From positions 1,388,638 through 1,452,637 of the forward strand of contig CP166130.1 in the NCBI GenBank assembly GCA_041228335.1: a stretch of DNA of 64,000 nt, given 5' to 3'. The notes under the pieces are model-generated. The model had not been told where the DNA came from. It saw only the letters and a list, made by a program, of their open reading frames with translations, and did no database searches. A program made the position numbers and the translations under genes. Source of the stretch: Alphaproteobacteria bacterium LSUCC0684 (GTDB lineage: Bacteria > Pseudomonadota > Alphaproteobacteria > Puniceispirillales > UBA1172). Shown piece by piece: positions 35,010-43,317 of the stretch (position 1 is its first letter; each line of letters starts with the position of its first letter).

Positions 35010-35162
35010 TTATCCCCAGAAACCCCATACGGCAAGACCTGCGACCACCAGCCAGGCAATCCCCTTGAAGAGGAAAAAGAGAAACGCCCCAACCCCGAGA
35101 TGCTTAAGCCAGCGTTTGCGGGACGGCCCGGCGGTGTCTTTGTCAGTCGGCGGGTCTGCCAA
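35010..35162 (-). CDS. 50-residue single-pass membrane protein
   Basis: A short open frame with TTG start at 35162, overlapping the last 20 bases of the gamma-glutamylcyclotransferase-like gene. The product has a charged N terminus (DPPTDKDTAGPSRKRWLKHL) and a hydrophobic segment of about 27 residues (GVGAFLFFLFKGIAWLVVAG). It then ends AVWGFWG. No ATG or GTG exists in this frame after the preceding stop. The Lys/Arg cluster before the helix, with hydrophobic FLFFLFKG, resembles small alphaproteobacterial membrane proteins often encoded beside similar genes. Function is unknown. The low-scoring start makes the exact N terminus uncertain. Confidence 0.65.
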   Translation of the reverse strand: MADPPTDKDTAGPSRKRWLKHLGVGAFLFFLFKGIAWLVVAGLAVWGFWG

Positions 35163-35562
35163 ACCCTCGCCCCCCCATGAACGTTTCGATGAACCCCTGC
35201 CTCAGCTCGCGCGCCCAGCGCTCAAGCTCAAAGGGGCCGCCATCTTCGTAAACACCGCTGTCAACATAGACCCTGACGGCCTGCTCCCTCCCATCGGGCA
35301 GAACTGCCATCATTACCTCAAGACTGTATGTATCCCCTTCGAACTTGTCCAGAGCGTCAATATCTTCTTGTGAAAGATCATGCAGGATAAGCCCTTCCAC
35401 CACGCCATCCGGCGAAGGCCGGATCATGGGGAAGTCTCCTCCGCGAACAAGCCGTGCCTGATATCCTCTTATCAGCGATGGGGTCACGCGCGGCACGGCA
35501 TGGCCGATCACCACCTCACGAATGGCCGTATCACGCAAGGTTCCATATACAAAGACATCCAT
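35143..35562 (-). CDS. Gamma-glutamylcyclotransferase family (AIG2-like) protein
   Basis: A 139-residue protein with the GGCT fold signature: MDVFVYGTLRD at the N terminus, a RGYQARLVRGGDFPMI strand and ALDKFEG, where the glutamate of the family general base sits. The family cyclises gamma-glutamyl amines or acts on related substrates, but the specific reaction is unknown. The ATG at 35562 is preferred, with AGGAGG seven bases ahead, over an in-frame start 66 bases upstream. It overlaps the small membrane protein gene at its 3' end. Confidence 0.85.
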   Translation of the reverse strand: MDVFVYGTLRDTAIREVVIGHAVPRVTPSLIRGYQARLVRGGDFPMIRPSPDGVVEGLILHDLSQEDIDALDKFEGDTYSLEVMMAVLPDGREQAVRVYVDSGVYEDGGPFELERWARELRQGFIETFMGGRGFGRPAD

Positions 35563-35709
35563 CCTGATCCCTCCTTCAAAGGATAAACAACTACCTGCAC
35601 TCTTGCCGATTGACTTGCCCTGCCTCAATCAGGACCACAACTGGAAAAACAACTTTCCAGACCTCGGAACTGGAGTATAGTACGTGAAATTCTTGATCAG
35701 ACAGAGCCA

Positions 35710-37335
35710 ATGCGCAAGGCAGATTATATCATCATCGGGGCAGGTTCGGCCGGATGTGTTCTCGCGAACCGACTGACGGAAGACCCGAAAGTCAGTGTCA
35801 TCCTGCTTGAAGCCGGTGGCGAAGATCGCAACCCTCTCATCCATATTCCGGCAGGATATATCAAGACCATGGTCAATCCGGCCATAAACTGGATGTTTGA
35901 AAGCGAACCTGAAGCCAATACCGCCATGCGCCCCATCGCGTTTCCGCGAGGCAAGGTCATGGGCGGATCATCGGCGATCAATGCCATGCTCTATGTGCGC
36001 GGGCAGTCACATGATTACGATGGCTGGGCCCAGCGCGGCAATCGTGGCTGGTCGTATCAGGATGTGCTGCCCTATTTCCGCCAGGCCGAGCATTGCGAAG
36101 CTCTGGAGAGCGAAGACATGGACCCCGATCTTCGTGGCCGCGGCGGGCCGCTCAATGTGGCGATGGTCCGCTCACGCTACAAGGCCCTTGATCTGGTGAT
36201 TGACGCGGCCGAACACCTCGGCTACCCGCGCAACCCGGATTACAACGGCCATGACCAGGAAGGCTTTGCCTATTATCAGGTCACCCAGAAGAACGGAGTC
36301 CGCCATTCGGCCAAGAAAGCCTATATTGATCCGGTCCGGCACCGGAAAAACCTGACAATCCTGCCACGAACCCGGGCAACCGGCCTGATCATGGAAGGGC
36401 GAAAAGCTGTCGGCGTGCTTGGCCGGAAAGATGGACAGGATATCCGGCTTGAAGCCGGCCGGGAGGTGTTTCTTTCCGCAGGTGCGATCCAGTCCCCTCA
36501 ACTGCTTGAATTAAGCGGCATCGGCAATCCGGAAATTCTGGCACGGCACGGTATCGAGCCTCGCCATGACCTTTCCGGTGTTGGCGAAAATCTGCAGGAT
36601 CATTATATCTCGCGAATTTCATGGAAACTGAACGGTAATATTTCGATCAATCATCTGTCACGAGGACTTGCGCTGGCAGGCGAGGTTGTCAAATACGCCC
36701 TGACACGACGCGGGGCATTGTCACTTCCCGCCGGTATTCTCGGCGGTTTCGTGAAATCGCGCCCTGGTCTCATCGGCCCGGACATCCAGTATCACATCGC
36801 CAATGCCAGTTTCGCCAATCCGGCCAGGCGCATATTTGATGATTTCCCCGGCATGACCTTCGGCCCCTGCCAGCTGCGTCCGGAAAGTCGGGGGCATATC
36901 CATCTCCGCTCACCGAACCCGACCGATGCGCCGATGATTTTCCCGAATTATCTTGAGAGCGATGAAGACCAGCGGGTGCATGTCGCAGGGCTGAAGATCG
37001 CGCGCGATATCATGCAAAGCGATATCATGCGACCACATGTGAATATTGAACTCCGGCCCGGCAAGGAAATCGGCAGCGACGCGGATCTCCTTGCCTATGC
37101 GAGGGAAACCGGCGTTACGCTATATCACCCTGTGTCCACCTGCCGGATGGGCCCGTCGCCCGCATCAGGGGATGTGGTGGATGAAAGGCTGCGCGTTCAC
37201 GGTATAGATGGCCTGCGTGTCGTGGATGCCTCGATCATGCCCACGCTTGTTTCAGGCAACACAAATGCGCCAACCATCATGATTGGAGAAAAGGGCGCGG
37301 CCATGATCAAGGAAGATCACGGCAGAAAACACTAG
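35710..37335 (+). CDS. GMC family FAD oxidoreductase (choline/alcohol dehydrogenase-like)
   Basis: A 541-residue flavoprotein of the glucose-methanol-choline family. The FAD loop is YIIIGAGSAGCVLANRL (6-22). The GMC signature 1 RGKVMGGSSAINAMLYVRG lies at about 80-98, signature 2 GAIQSPQLLELSGIG at about 260-274, and the catalytic end HPVSTCRMGP and SGNTNAPTIMIGEKGA close the protein. It resembles choline dehydrogenase BetA and alkan-1-ol or PEG dehydrogenases, which cannot be told apart here. It stands alone ahead of a flavin reductase gene. The ATG at 35710 has only a weak ribosome-binding site. Confidence 0.9.
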   Translation: MRKADYIIIGAGSAGCVLANRLTEDPKVSVILLEAGGEDRNPLIHIPAGYIKTMVNPAINWMFESEPEANTAMRPIAFPRGKVMGGSSAINAMLYVRGQSHDYDGWAQRGNRGWSYQDVLPYFRQAEHCEALESEDMDPDLRGRGGPLNVAMVRSRYKALDLVIDAAEHLGYPRNPDYNGHDQEGFAYYQVTQKNGVRHSAKKAYIDPVRHRKNLTILPRTRATGLIMEGRKAVGVLGRKDGQDIRLEAGREVFLSAGAIQSPQLLELSGIGNPEILARHGIEPRHDLSGVGENLQDHYISRISWKLNGNISINHLSRGLALAGEVVKYALTRRGALSLPAGILGGFVKSRPGLIGPDIQYHIANASFANPARRIFDDFPGMTFGPCQLRPESRGHIHLRSPNPTDAPMIFPNYLESDEDQRVHVAGLKIARDIMQSDIMRPHVNIELRPGKEIGSDADLLAYARETGVTLYHPVSTCRMGPSPASGDVVDERLRVHGIDGLRVVDASIMPTLVSGNTNAPTIMIGEKGAAMIKEDHGRKH

Positions 37336-37400
37336 GATCAGGACTGGACACGAACGCTTTCTCTGCCCCATATAGGGGAAGGCGTTGAAAGGATCAAAAA

Positions 37401-37880
37401 ATGAGTGTTGAGCAAGCCGATCTTCGTAAAGCTTTTGGCAGTTTCATGACCGGCGTTACCGTGGTCACGGCCCGCAACGGAAGCAACCAGCCTCTCGGCT
37501 TTACCGCCAATTCTTTCAGTTCAGTATCGCTTGAGCCACCTTTGTTGCTGATCTGCATTGATAAATCCTCTGAAAATCTAAGCGCCTTCAGTGATGCCGG
37601 TCATTTTGCCGTCAACATCCTTGCCCATGACCAGCAGGAGATATCAACTCGTTTTGCCCGCAATGTCGAAGATCGTTTTGCCGGCATAGACTGGTCGTTA
37701 AGCGATGAAGGCACCCCGATCCTTGGTGGCACTGCGGCATTTTTCAGCTGCCGGATGCACAAGACCGTCGATGCCGGCGATCATGTCATCATGATTGGCG
37801 AGGTTGTCTCTTGCGCCAGCACCGACAAGCCTGGCCTCGGCTATCATAAAGGCAGGTATTTCACCCTCGGCCATGACTGA
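37401..37880 (+). CDS. Flavin reductase domain protein
   Basis: A 159-residue FMN-binding protein of the flavin reductase-like family (HpaC/RutF type). Features are FGSFMTGVTVVTAR, GFTANSFSSVSLEPPLLLICIDK and FAVNILAHDQQEISTRFA, and the C-terminal GLGYHKGRYFTL. It may supply reduced flavin to a two-component monooxygenase, though none is adjacent. The start has AAGGA seven bases ahead. Its last eight bases overlap the start of the FAD/NAD(P) protein gene (start 37873), a sign of co-translation. Confidence 0.88.
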   Translation: MSVEQADLRKAFGSFMTGVTVVTARNGSNQPLGFTANSFSSVSLEPPLLLICIDKSSENLSAFSDAGHFAVNILAHDQQEISTRFARNVEDRFAGIDWSLSDEGTPILGGTAAFFSCRMHKTVDAGDHVIMIGEVVSCASTDKPGLGYHKGRYFTLGHD

Positions 37881-39216
37881 ACCGATCCCCATTCTGATCA
37901 TCGGGGATGGGTATGCAGGTGCCGTCCTGACCCTGCATCTCCTTGAACGCGGCATCGACACATCGCGGATGGCCATTCTTGGCCCTGATCGTCTGGGTGC
38001 TGGCAAGGCGTATGGCTGCCGAAACCCTGACTTCCGGCTCAATGTCCGGGATGATCTGATGATGCTGCGTCCCGGCGACAGCCAGCATTTCGCCACCTGG
38101 GCCGAACATAACCTCAAGGATCCCGATGCCGAAACCAGCGCTGGCAGGTTTTTCCGGCGTCAGGATTTTGCCCGCTACCTTGAACAGGAAATCCATGACG
38201 CCCTAGGAGGCCGGGAATTGCTGCAAATCAGGGACCGGGCGCATGACCTTAAACCCATCACCGGCAAGAAAGAGACATGCTGGCACATCACCACAACAGA
38301 GAGGAGAAATCTGGCAGCGGAAACGGTTGTGCTCGCGCTGGGGAATCCTGATCCTTCCCCCACCTTCCCCTTGAGCGATGGCGCGCGCAAACACCTGATC
38401 CCGAATGCCTGGACCGGCACCTGGGTTGAGCAGGTGGACAAGGATGCCGATATGACCGTCATCGGCGGCGGATTGACCGCCATGGACGCCATCCTCACCC
38501 TCGAGCAGAGAGGTCACCGCGGCCAGATCAACATCATCAGCCCCATTGGAATGCTTCCCCCCCGGCAAACTGCCTGGATACGAAAAGCCCCCTACCCCTG
38601 GCCACGCCATCTCAGCGGCCGGGAATTCCTCGCGATATTCCGGCGGCAACTTGGTGATGGTGACTGGAAAGACCCGGACTGGCAGGCCAGATTTGAATCC
38701 CTGCGGCCGGGTATTTCATTCGCCTGGCAGAACCTGCCCGAGACCGACCGCCAACGGTTGAAGCAAGAAATGGGCTGGTGGTGGCAGCTTATCCGCTATC
38801 GCGCCTCACCACAGACGGTGGCAGCGGCCGCAAGGCTTGAGGCCTCAGGCCAGCTAAAACTCTATCATGGCCGTTGCGAGGCTGCCCGGACAGGTGAAAA
38901 CGACAAGGCACGCATCACCATATCCCTTGCTGATGAAACCACCCATGAGGTTGACACCGATCACCTTCTTCTTGCCACCGGGGCCGGGAAGGACCCGCTT
39001 GCCGCCAGCATGTTCCAGAACGGTCTTCTGGCCGGATCACCGGCAGGGCTCAAGGTGGACCACGGGCTTAACGTCCTTGGTGCAGATGGTCTTCCGCTTG
39101 GCCGCTGCCATGCGATAGGACCGCCGACAGCCTTTGCCCTTGGTGATGTCATCGGCGCCAGCAGTATTGGCCGCCAGGCTTTTGATCTCGCCCGTCATCT
39201 GGCCGGAGACAGGTGA
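37873..39216 (+). CDS. FAD/NAD(P)-binding protein (HcpE/flavin-dependent type)
   Basis: A 447-residue flavoprotein. The N-terminal IPILIIGDGYAGAVL loop binds FAD, a DMTVIGGGLTAMDAIL loop in the middle binds NAD(P), and the end TAFALGDVIGASSIGRQAF is a typical FAD-contact strand. FAD/NAD(P)-binding domain proteins of this type include ones fused to or encoded with hydroxyacylglutathione-like or mercury-like partners, but no specific role is known here. The true start is taken at ATG 37873, overlapping the flavin reductase gene; an in-frame upstream start would overlap it by 86 bases. It is followed by ycgN with a TGATG junction. Confidence 0.78.
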   Translation: MTEPIPILIIGDGYAGAVLTLHLLERGIDTSRMAILGPDRLGAGKAYGCRNPDFRLNVRDDLMMLRPGDSQHFATWAEHNLKDPDAETSAGRFFRRQDFARYLEQEIHDALGGRELLQIRDRAHDLKPITGKKETCWHITTTERRNLAAETVVLALGNPDPSPTFPLSDGARKHLIPNAWTGTWVEQVDKDADMTVIGGGLTAMDAILTLEQRGHRGQINIISPIGMLPPRQTAWIRKAPYPWPRHLSGREFLAIFRRQLGDGDWKDPDWQARFESLRPGISFAWQNLPETDRQRLKQEMGWWWQLIRYRASPQTVAAAARLEASGQLKLYHGRCEAARTGENDKARITISLADETTHEVDTDHLLLATGAGKDPLAASMFQNGLLAGSPAGLKVDHGLNVLGADGLPLGRCHAIGPPTAFALGDVIGASSIGRQAFDLARHLAGDR

Positions 39217-39656
39217 TGAAGGCAGAACGCTTCTGGGAGACAACGCCGCTCGAAGAGATGAGCCCTGATGAATGGGAAAGCCTCTGCGATGGCTGCGGCA
39301 AATGCTGCGTTATCAAACTCGAAGATGTGGATGACGGCACGATCCACTATACCGATATCGGCTGCCGACTTCTGGATGGAAAGACATGCCGTTGCACCGA
39401 TTACGCAAACCGGAAGAAAGAAGTGCCGGATTGCGTCATTCTATCCCCATCGAGCCTCGACAGCCTGCCGTGGATGCCTTCAACCTGCGCGTATCGGCTT
39501 ATCCATGAAGGCAAGCCTCTGCCCCGTTGGCATCCGTTGATTACAGGAGATCCCGAAAGTACCCATAAGGCCGGCATCTCCGTCAAAGGACAAATAATTC
39601 ATGAAGATGATATTGCGGAAGATGACTACCCCGCACATATAAAAGAATGGGATTGA
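39216..39656 (+). CDS. ycgN: YcgN family cysteine cluster protein
   Basis: A 146-residue protein of the YcgN/UPF0260 family. It has the Cys-rich motif CDGCGKCCVIKLED (about 23-36), further cysteines in GCRLLDGKTCRCTDY, the conserved VPDCVILSP segment and CAYRLIHEGKPLPRWHPLITGDP. The cysteines may bind a metal or FeS cluster; function is not established. The ATG at 39216 overlaps the stop of the preceding FAD gene (TGATG), indicating coupled translation. A small membrane protein gene follows. Confidence 0.9.
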   Translation: MKAERFWETTPLEEMSPDEWESLCDGCGKCCVIKLEDVDDGTIHYTDIGCRLLDGKTCRCTDYANRKKEVPDCVILSPSSLDSLPWMPSTCAYRLIHEGKPLPRWHPLITGDPESTHKAGISVKGQIIHEDDIAEDDYPAHIKEWD

Positions 39657-39666
39657 TGGAGAAGAC

Positions 39667-39909
39667 ATGACCGAACAGGAACCGAAACGCCAAAGCGGAA
39701 GCCTGCGCTGGGTGCTTTACGCCCTGATCACGGCGCTGATTATCGCAAGCCTCTATCAGAGCCGCAATGCCAAGGCCCCTGATTGGGAGCAGTGCAAAGA
39801 GTCGCTCTTCACCCAGATGATCAGCGGTGACTGCACCCCGCGTCGAGGTCTCGGCGGGGATCAGAGCCCTTCCTCAATTTTGCCGGACAGCCCCGGCCGC
39901 AAGATCTGA
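39667..39909 (+). CDS. Small hypothetical membrane protein (80 aa)
   Basis: Eighty residues with a charged N terminus (EQEPKRQSGSLR), one hydrophobic helix at about 15-31 (WVLYALITALIIASLYQ), then a hydrophilic tail with two cysteines (EQCKES and GDCTPRR) that may face the periplasm. No family was recognised. GGAGA precedes the ATG. It lies 10 bases after ycgN and may be part of the same transcript. A spurious frame cannot be excluded, but the signal-anchor pattern and position favour a real gene. Confidence 0.6.
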   Translation: MTEQEPKRQSGSLRWVLYALITALIIASLYQSRNAKAPDWEQCKESLFTQMISGDCTPRRGLGGDQSPSSILPDSPGRKI

Positions 39910-39981
39910 ACAGATACCCCAAACGAGATCAGGCGGAAGATCTGATCCATCCATGGCCCTGAAACGTAATGGAGAAATACA

Positions 39982-40599
39982 ATGTTTTTTACCCCAGGCA
40001 CCCATCAAGAACACGGCCTTCCCTTCAATCCCCTCAAGGCGATTGTTGCCCCGCGTCCCATCGGCTGGATATCCACCGTGAATGCGGCGGGCAACGCCAA
40101 TCTTGCGCCCTATAGTTTCTTCAACGCGATCTCGGAAACTCCGCCCATGGTCGGGTTTTCAGTATCGCCAGCCGAGCGGGAAAAGGATTCGCTTGTCAAT
40201 TCCCGCGAGACCGGGGAATTTGTCGTCAATATCGTCTCCCACGCGCAGATGCAGGCCATGAGCGACACCTCCGCCCCGGCGGCCCATGGCGTATCGGAAT
40301 TTGACCTTGTGGGGATAGAGGCTGAGCCTTCGACCAGGGTTGCACCGCCGCGGGTCAAGGATGCCCCCTGTCATCTCGAATGCAAGGTCTGGGATATTCT
40401 GGCCCTGCCCGAAGATGAAAACGGCGACAGGAATTACTGGGTCATGGGCACAATCATCGGCATAAACATCAATGATGCGGTGATCGTCGATGGCAAGGTT
40501 GATGTCAGCCTCTATCAGCCGGTCAGCCGACTTGGATACAAGGACTACTCGGTTGTTCGTGATGTGTTTGAGATCGAACGGCCCAAAGGCGGTTACTGA
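39982..40599 (+). CDS. Flavin reductase family protein (FMN-binding)
   Basis: A 205-residue DIM6/NTAB-type flavin reductase-like protein. Landmarks are IVAPRPIGWISTVNAAGNANLAPYSFFN, PPMVGFSV and EFVVNIVSHAQMQAM, then a PCHLECKV strand and VSLYQPVSRLGYKDY at the C terminus. Such proteins bind FMN and reduce it with NAD(P)H, or act as nitroreductase-like partners. It is distinct in sequence from the 159-residue flavin reductase encoded 2.5 kb upstream. Its 3' end overlaps the convergent coiled-coil gene by seven bases. Confidence 0.88.
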   Translation: MFFTPGTHQEHGLPFNPLKAIVAPRPIGWISTVNAAGNANLAPYSFFNAISETPPMVGFSVSPAEREKDSLVNSRETGEFVVNIVSHAQMQAMSDTSAPAAHGVSEFDLVGIEAEPSTRVAPPRVKDAPCHLECKVWDILALPEDENGDRNYWVMGTIIGININDAVIVDGKVDVSLYQPVSRLGYKDYSVVRDVFEIERPKGGY

Positions 40600-41315
40600 T
40601 CAATCGGACAAGTATCAACAACCAGATTGATATATCCCTGCAGGCTTGTTTCATAAAGATGTATCTTGATCAGCCATGTATCGGCGATCAGCACCGTATC
40701 GAACGGCAACATGCCCGAATTGATCTTCTCCCCACCGAAATAGCTGATCCGCATGGAAACAGGCTTGGCCGGATCAAACCAGGGGGTATCGCGTGTCGCT
40801 TCGTGCCCGGCTTCGCCTTCGATGAAGACCTGAAGCGAACCACCGAGAAGATCAGCCTTGGATTCCCCGCCGGCAAACAAGCTCGTCGCCACCGCGACAT
40901 CCTTTGTCTCGATGGTCCGGCACCGCGCCGGTTTGGAGAGGGTATTCAATGCCCTGACAATCTGCTGTTCATCCACCCCTCGTGCAAGAAAACGGGCAAT
41001 CCGGCGGTTGAGCTGCTTCATCCTGGCGTCCTGCCCGGATGATCCGCCGACAAGTTCAGCCTCCATCCGAAGGCGCTGCTCTTCTTCAAGCGAGGTATTG
41101 AGTGTGGTGATCTGCTGCTGCAGTTTCTCGTTTTCCTGCTGCATTTCGAGAAGCTGCTGGGCATTGGTGGATACGAGCGCCGATTGCTGGCTGTTGCCCC
41201 AGAACCATCCGATCCAGAGCATGAAACCAAGAACGCATAAACGAATAAGCCAGTTGATCTGGGCACGGAATTCTTGTTTTCGATATCGTTCTGTTGTTTG
41301 GTAATAATCCTTCAT
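40593..41315 (-). CDS. Hypothetical coiled-coil membrane protein
   Basis: A 240-residue protein with a basic cytoplasmic start (MKDYYQTTERYRKQEF), one membrane helix at about 23-40 and a predicted coiled coil of about 35 residues rich in Gln/Glu/Leu (residues 54-88). A C-terminal globular part with two cysteines follows (PARCRTIE and DTCPIDQ). I do not recognise a family. The periplasmic position of the C-terminal part suits an envelope role. The ATG at 41315 gives a cleaner anchor than the upstream in-frame start at 41471. It is divergent from the HD hydrolase gene. Confidence 0.6.
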   Translation of the reverse strand: MKDYYQTTERYRKQEFRAQINWLIRLCVLGFMLWIGWFWGNSQQSALVSTNAQQLLEMQQENEKLQQQITTLNTSLEEEQRLRMEAELVGGSSGQDARMKQLNRRIARFLARGVDEQQIVRALNTLSKPARCRTIETKDVAVATSLFAGGESKADLLGGSLQVFIEGEAGHEATRDTPWFDPAKPVSMRISYFGGEKINSGMLPFDTVLIADTWLIKIHLYETSLQGYINLVVDTCPIDQ

Positions 41316-41423
41316 ATGGTGCGCGTCCCCTTGCACTTGAGTTATACGGCGCGACCCGAAGATGAGCAATAGCAAGCTGCGCGTTTTCAGTTGGAGAAAC
41401 AATCGAGGCGGATCGAGATACTT

Positions 41424-42035
41424 ATGGCGAGCGGAAAGAAAAATCATCCCAAGACACCCCGGGCCTGGCAACGCATGCTAAGCGGGCGACGCCTTGATCT
41501 GATCAACCCATCACCCATGGATATCGAAATCGAGGATATCGCCCATGGCCTTGCGCGCGTCGCACGCTGGAACGGGCAGACATCAGGCGAATGGGCCTAT
41601 AGCGTCGCCCAGCATAGCGTCCTTGTGGAACGGCTCTTTGCAAAGCAGAATCCGGGCATTGACCGGCGGTGGCGGCTGGCTTGCCTGCTGCATGATGCAC
41701 CTGAATATGTAATCGGTGATATGATCACGCCAGTCAAGGCAGTTTTATCACATGAATACAAGGAAATAGAGAAAAGACTTGAGATGGCGGTTCATATTCG
41801 TTTTGGCCTGCCCGGCACCCTTCCTGAAGGGGTGCACAAGGCGATCAAACGGGCAGATAAACTGGCGGCATTTATCGAGGCTGTCCAGATTGCCGGATTT
41901 ACGGAAAAGGAAGCGCGGGCCGCGATCGCCCGTCCCCGGATAATTCCCGATATCCGCATCAAGCCCGAATCCCCGATCCGAACAGAAGAGACCTATTTGC
42001 GCCGGTTCCGGTATCTTGGAGGAAGAAAAGATTGA
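41424..42035 (+). CDS. HD-domain phosphohydrolase (YfbR-like)
   Basis: A 203-residue HD-superfamily protein. The metal residues lie in VAQHSV (His), LLHDAPEYVIGDM (His-Asp) and a later Asp in RADKLAAF. The DLINPSPMDIEIEDIAHGLARVARWNGQT start is typical of a YfbR-like dNMP-hydrolase branch. It probably hydrolyses a nucleotide, but the substrate is unknown. A TTG start at 41391 is possible; the ATG at 41424 is chosen because it lies closer to the conserved region. It stands alone on the plus strand. Confidence 0.8.
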   Translation: MASGKKNHPKTPRAWQRMLSGRRLDLINPSPMDIEIEDIAHGLARVARWNGQTSGEWAYSVAQHSVLVERLFAKQNPGIDRRWRLACLLHDAPEYVIGDMITPVKAVLSHEYKEIEKRLEMAVHIRFGLPGTLPEGVHKAIKRADKLAAFIEAVQIAGFTEKEARAAIARPRIIPDIRIKPESPIRTEETYLRRFRYLGGRKD

Positions 42036-42144
42036 AGGCAGGATCACGCCCATGAAATCACGGCATAACAGAATATCTTCATAAGCTGGTGTCCTGAACC
42101 ATATCAGGGCAAGCTATCACTACCTAAAGGAGCGTTGAGCAACC

Positions 42145-42768
42145 ATGCCAGATATACCAATCGAGATCGATTACTACCTGACCCCGGTAAGCCCATGGAC
42201 CTATCTCGGCGCGGAAAGGTTCCGCCACCTTGCCGAAAAGCATAAGGCAAAAGTTCACCTTCGCATTGTTGATTACGGCGTGATATTTCCCCAGACCGGC
42301 GGGCTCCCGCTGCCGAAACGTGCCCCGGCAAGGCAGGCTTACCGGTTGCAGGACCTGGCCAGATTTCGGGATTACCTCAATATCCCTCTCGTGCTTCAGC
42401 CAAAGCATTTCCCGTCACGGACGCGTCTTGGCGCCTATACCATCCTTGCCGCGGTTGAAGCGGGTGGTGTCCATGACGGGATGATCGCATCGGAGGCTTT
42501 GCTCAAGGGGCTCTGGGCCGAGGAAAAGGATATGGATGATCCGGCCGCTGTCAGTGCCACGCTCAACGCCGCAGGTCTTGATGGCGAAAAACTGGTCCGG
42601 ATCGCCGGGGCCAACAGCAGCGGTTTTGACAGCCGTATCGCCGCCGATACGGAAAAAGCCCTGGACCAACAGGTTTTCGGCGCGCCATCCTATGTCTATA
42701 AAGGCGAAGTCTTCTGGGGGCAGGACAGGCTTGACCTGCTTGCCTGGAGGCTTGAGGGGGAGGCTTGA
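42145..42768 (+). CDS. 2-hydroxychromene-2-carboxylate isomerase family (DsbA-like)
   Basis: A 207-residue protein of the kappa-class GST/DsbA-like fold. The N-terminal YYLTPVSPWTYLGAERF contains the SPWTY substitute for the CxxC motif of DsbA, followed by the RLGAYTILAAV helix and VFGAPSYVYKGEVFWGQDRLDLL near the C terminus, as in 2-hydroxychromene-2-carboxylate isomerase (NahD). The family is broad and often acts on glutathione conjugates, so aromatic degradation is not proven. AGGAG lies ahead of the ATG. It is followed 21 bases later by apt. Confidence 0.85.
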   Translation: MPDIPIEIDYYLTPVSPWTYLGAERFRHLAEKHKAKVHLRIVDYGVIFPQTGGLPLPKRAPARQAYRLQDLARFRDYLNIPLVLQPKHFPSRTRLGAYTILAAVEAGGVHDGMIASEALLKGLWAEEKDMDDPAAVSATLNAAGLDGEKLVRIAGANSSGFDSRIAADTEKALDQQVFGAPSYVYKGEVFWGQDRLDLLAWRLEGEA

Positions 42769-42789
42769 AGGGGAAACTTGAGGTCAAAG

Positions 42790-43317
42790 ATGATGTCTGT
42801 CAGTGAACTTGAACACCATATCGGGCTCTATCCGGATTTTCCCAAAGCCGGTATCCTATTTCGGGATATCAGCCCGATGCTGGCCTCGCCCGGAGCCATG
42901 CGGGTAGCCATTGATGCCTTCAGGCAAGGCCTCGAGCCATTTGAGCCAGACCTTTTTGCCGGGATCGAATCCCGCGGGTTTCTCTTTTCAACTCTGCTGG
43001 CGCATGAATTCGGCAAGGGATCGCTCATGATTCGCAAGCCAGGTAAACTTCCCGGCAGCCTGATCGCCGAAAGCTACGCGCTGGAATATGGCGAAAACAC
43101 CCTGACCATGCAAAACGACGCCCCGGTAAGGGGCAAGCGCGTTGTGCTGGTGGATGATCTGCTGGCCACCGGCGGGACCGTCGCGGCCTCGGCGGCATTG
43201 CTTCGACGCCTCGGGGCCGAACCGGTCGCCACCGCCGTCGTCATTGAACTCGAAGCCCTGAAAGGACGCGCGGCTGTCGGCATGCCGGTTGTCTCACTAC
43301 TGGCCTATGATGACTAG
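42790..43317 (+). CDS. apt: Adenine phosphoribosyltransferase
   Basis: Apt converts adenine and PRPP to AMP in purine salvage. The 175-residue protein has PDFPKAGILFRDISP near residue 18, SRGFLF, KPGKLPG, and the PRPP-binding motif VVLVDDLLATGGT. The ATG at 42790 has GAGG six bases ahead; 42793 is equally in frame, and a TTG at 42778 is less likely. Its last codons overlap the start of a nucleosidase-like gene (43307) that would release adenine, so the two genes could form one salvage step pair. Confidence 0.94.
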   Translation: MMSVSELEHHIGLYPDFPKAGILFRDISPMLASPGAMRVAIDAFRQGLEPFEPDLFAGIESRGFLFSTLLAHEFGKGSLMIRKPGKLPGSLIAESYALEYGENTLTMQNDAPVRGKRVVLVDDLLATGGTVAASAALLRRLGAEPVATAVVIELEALKGRAAVGMPVVSLLAYDD

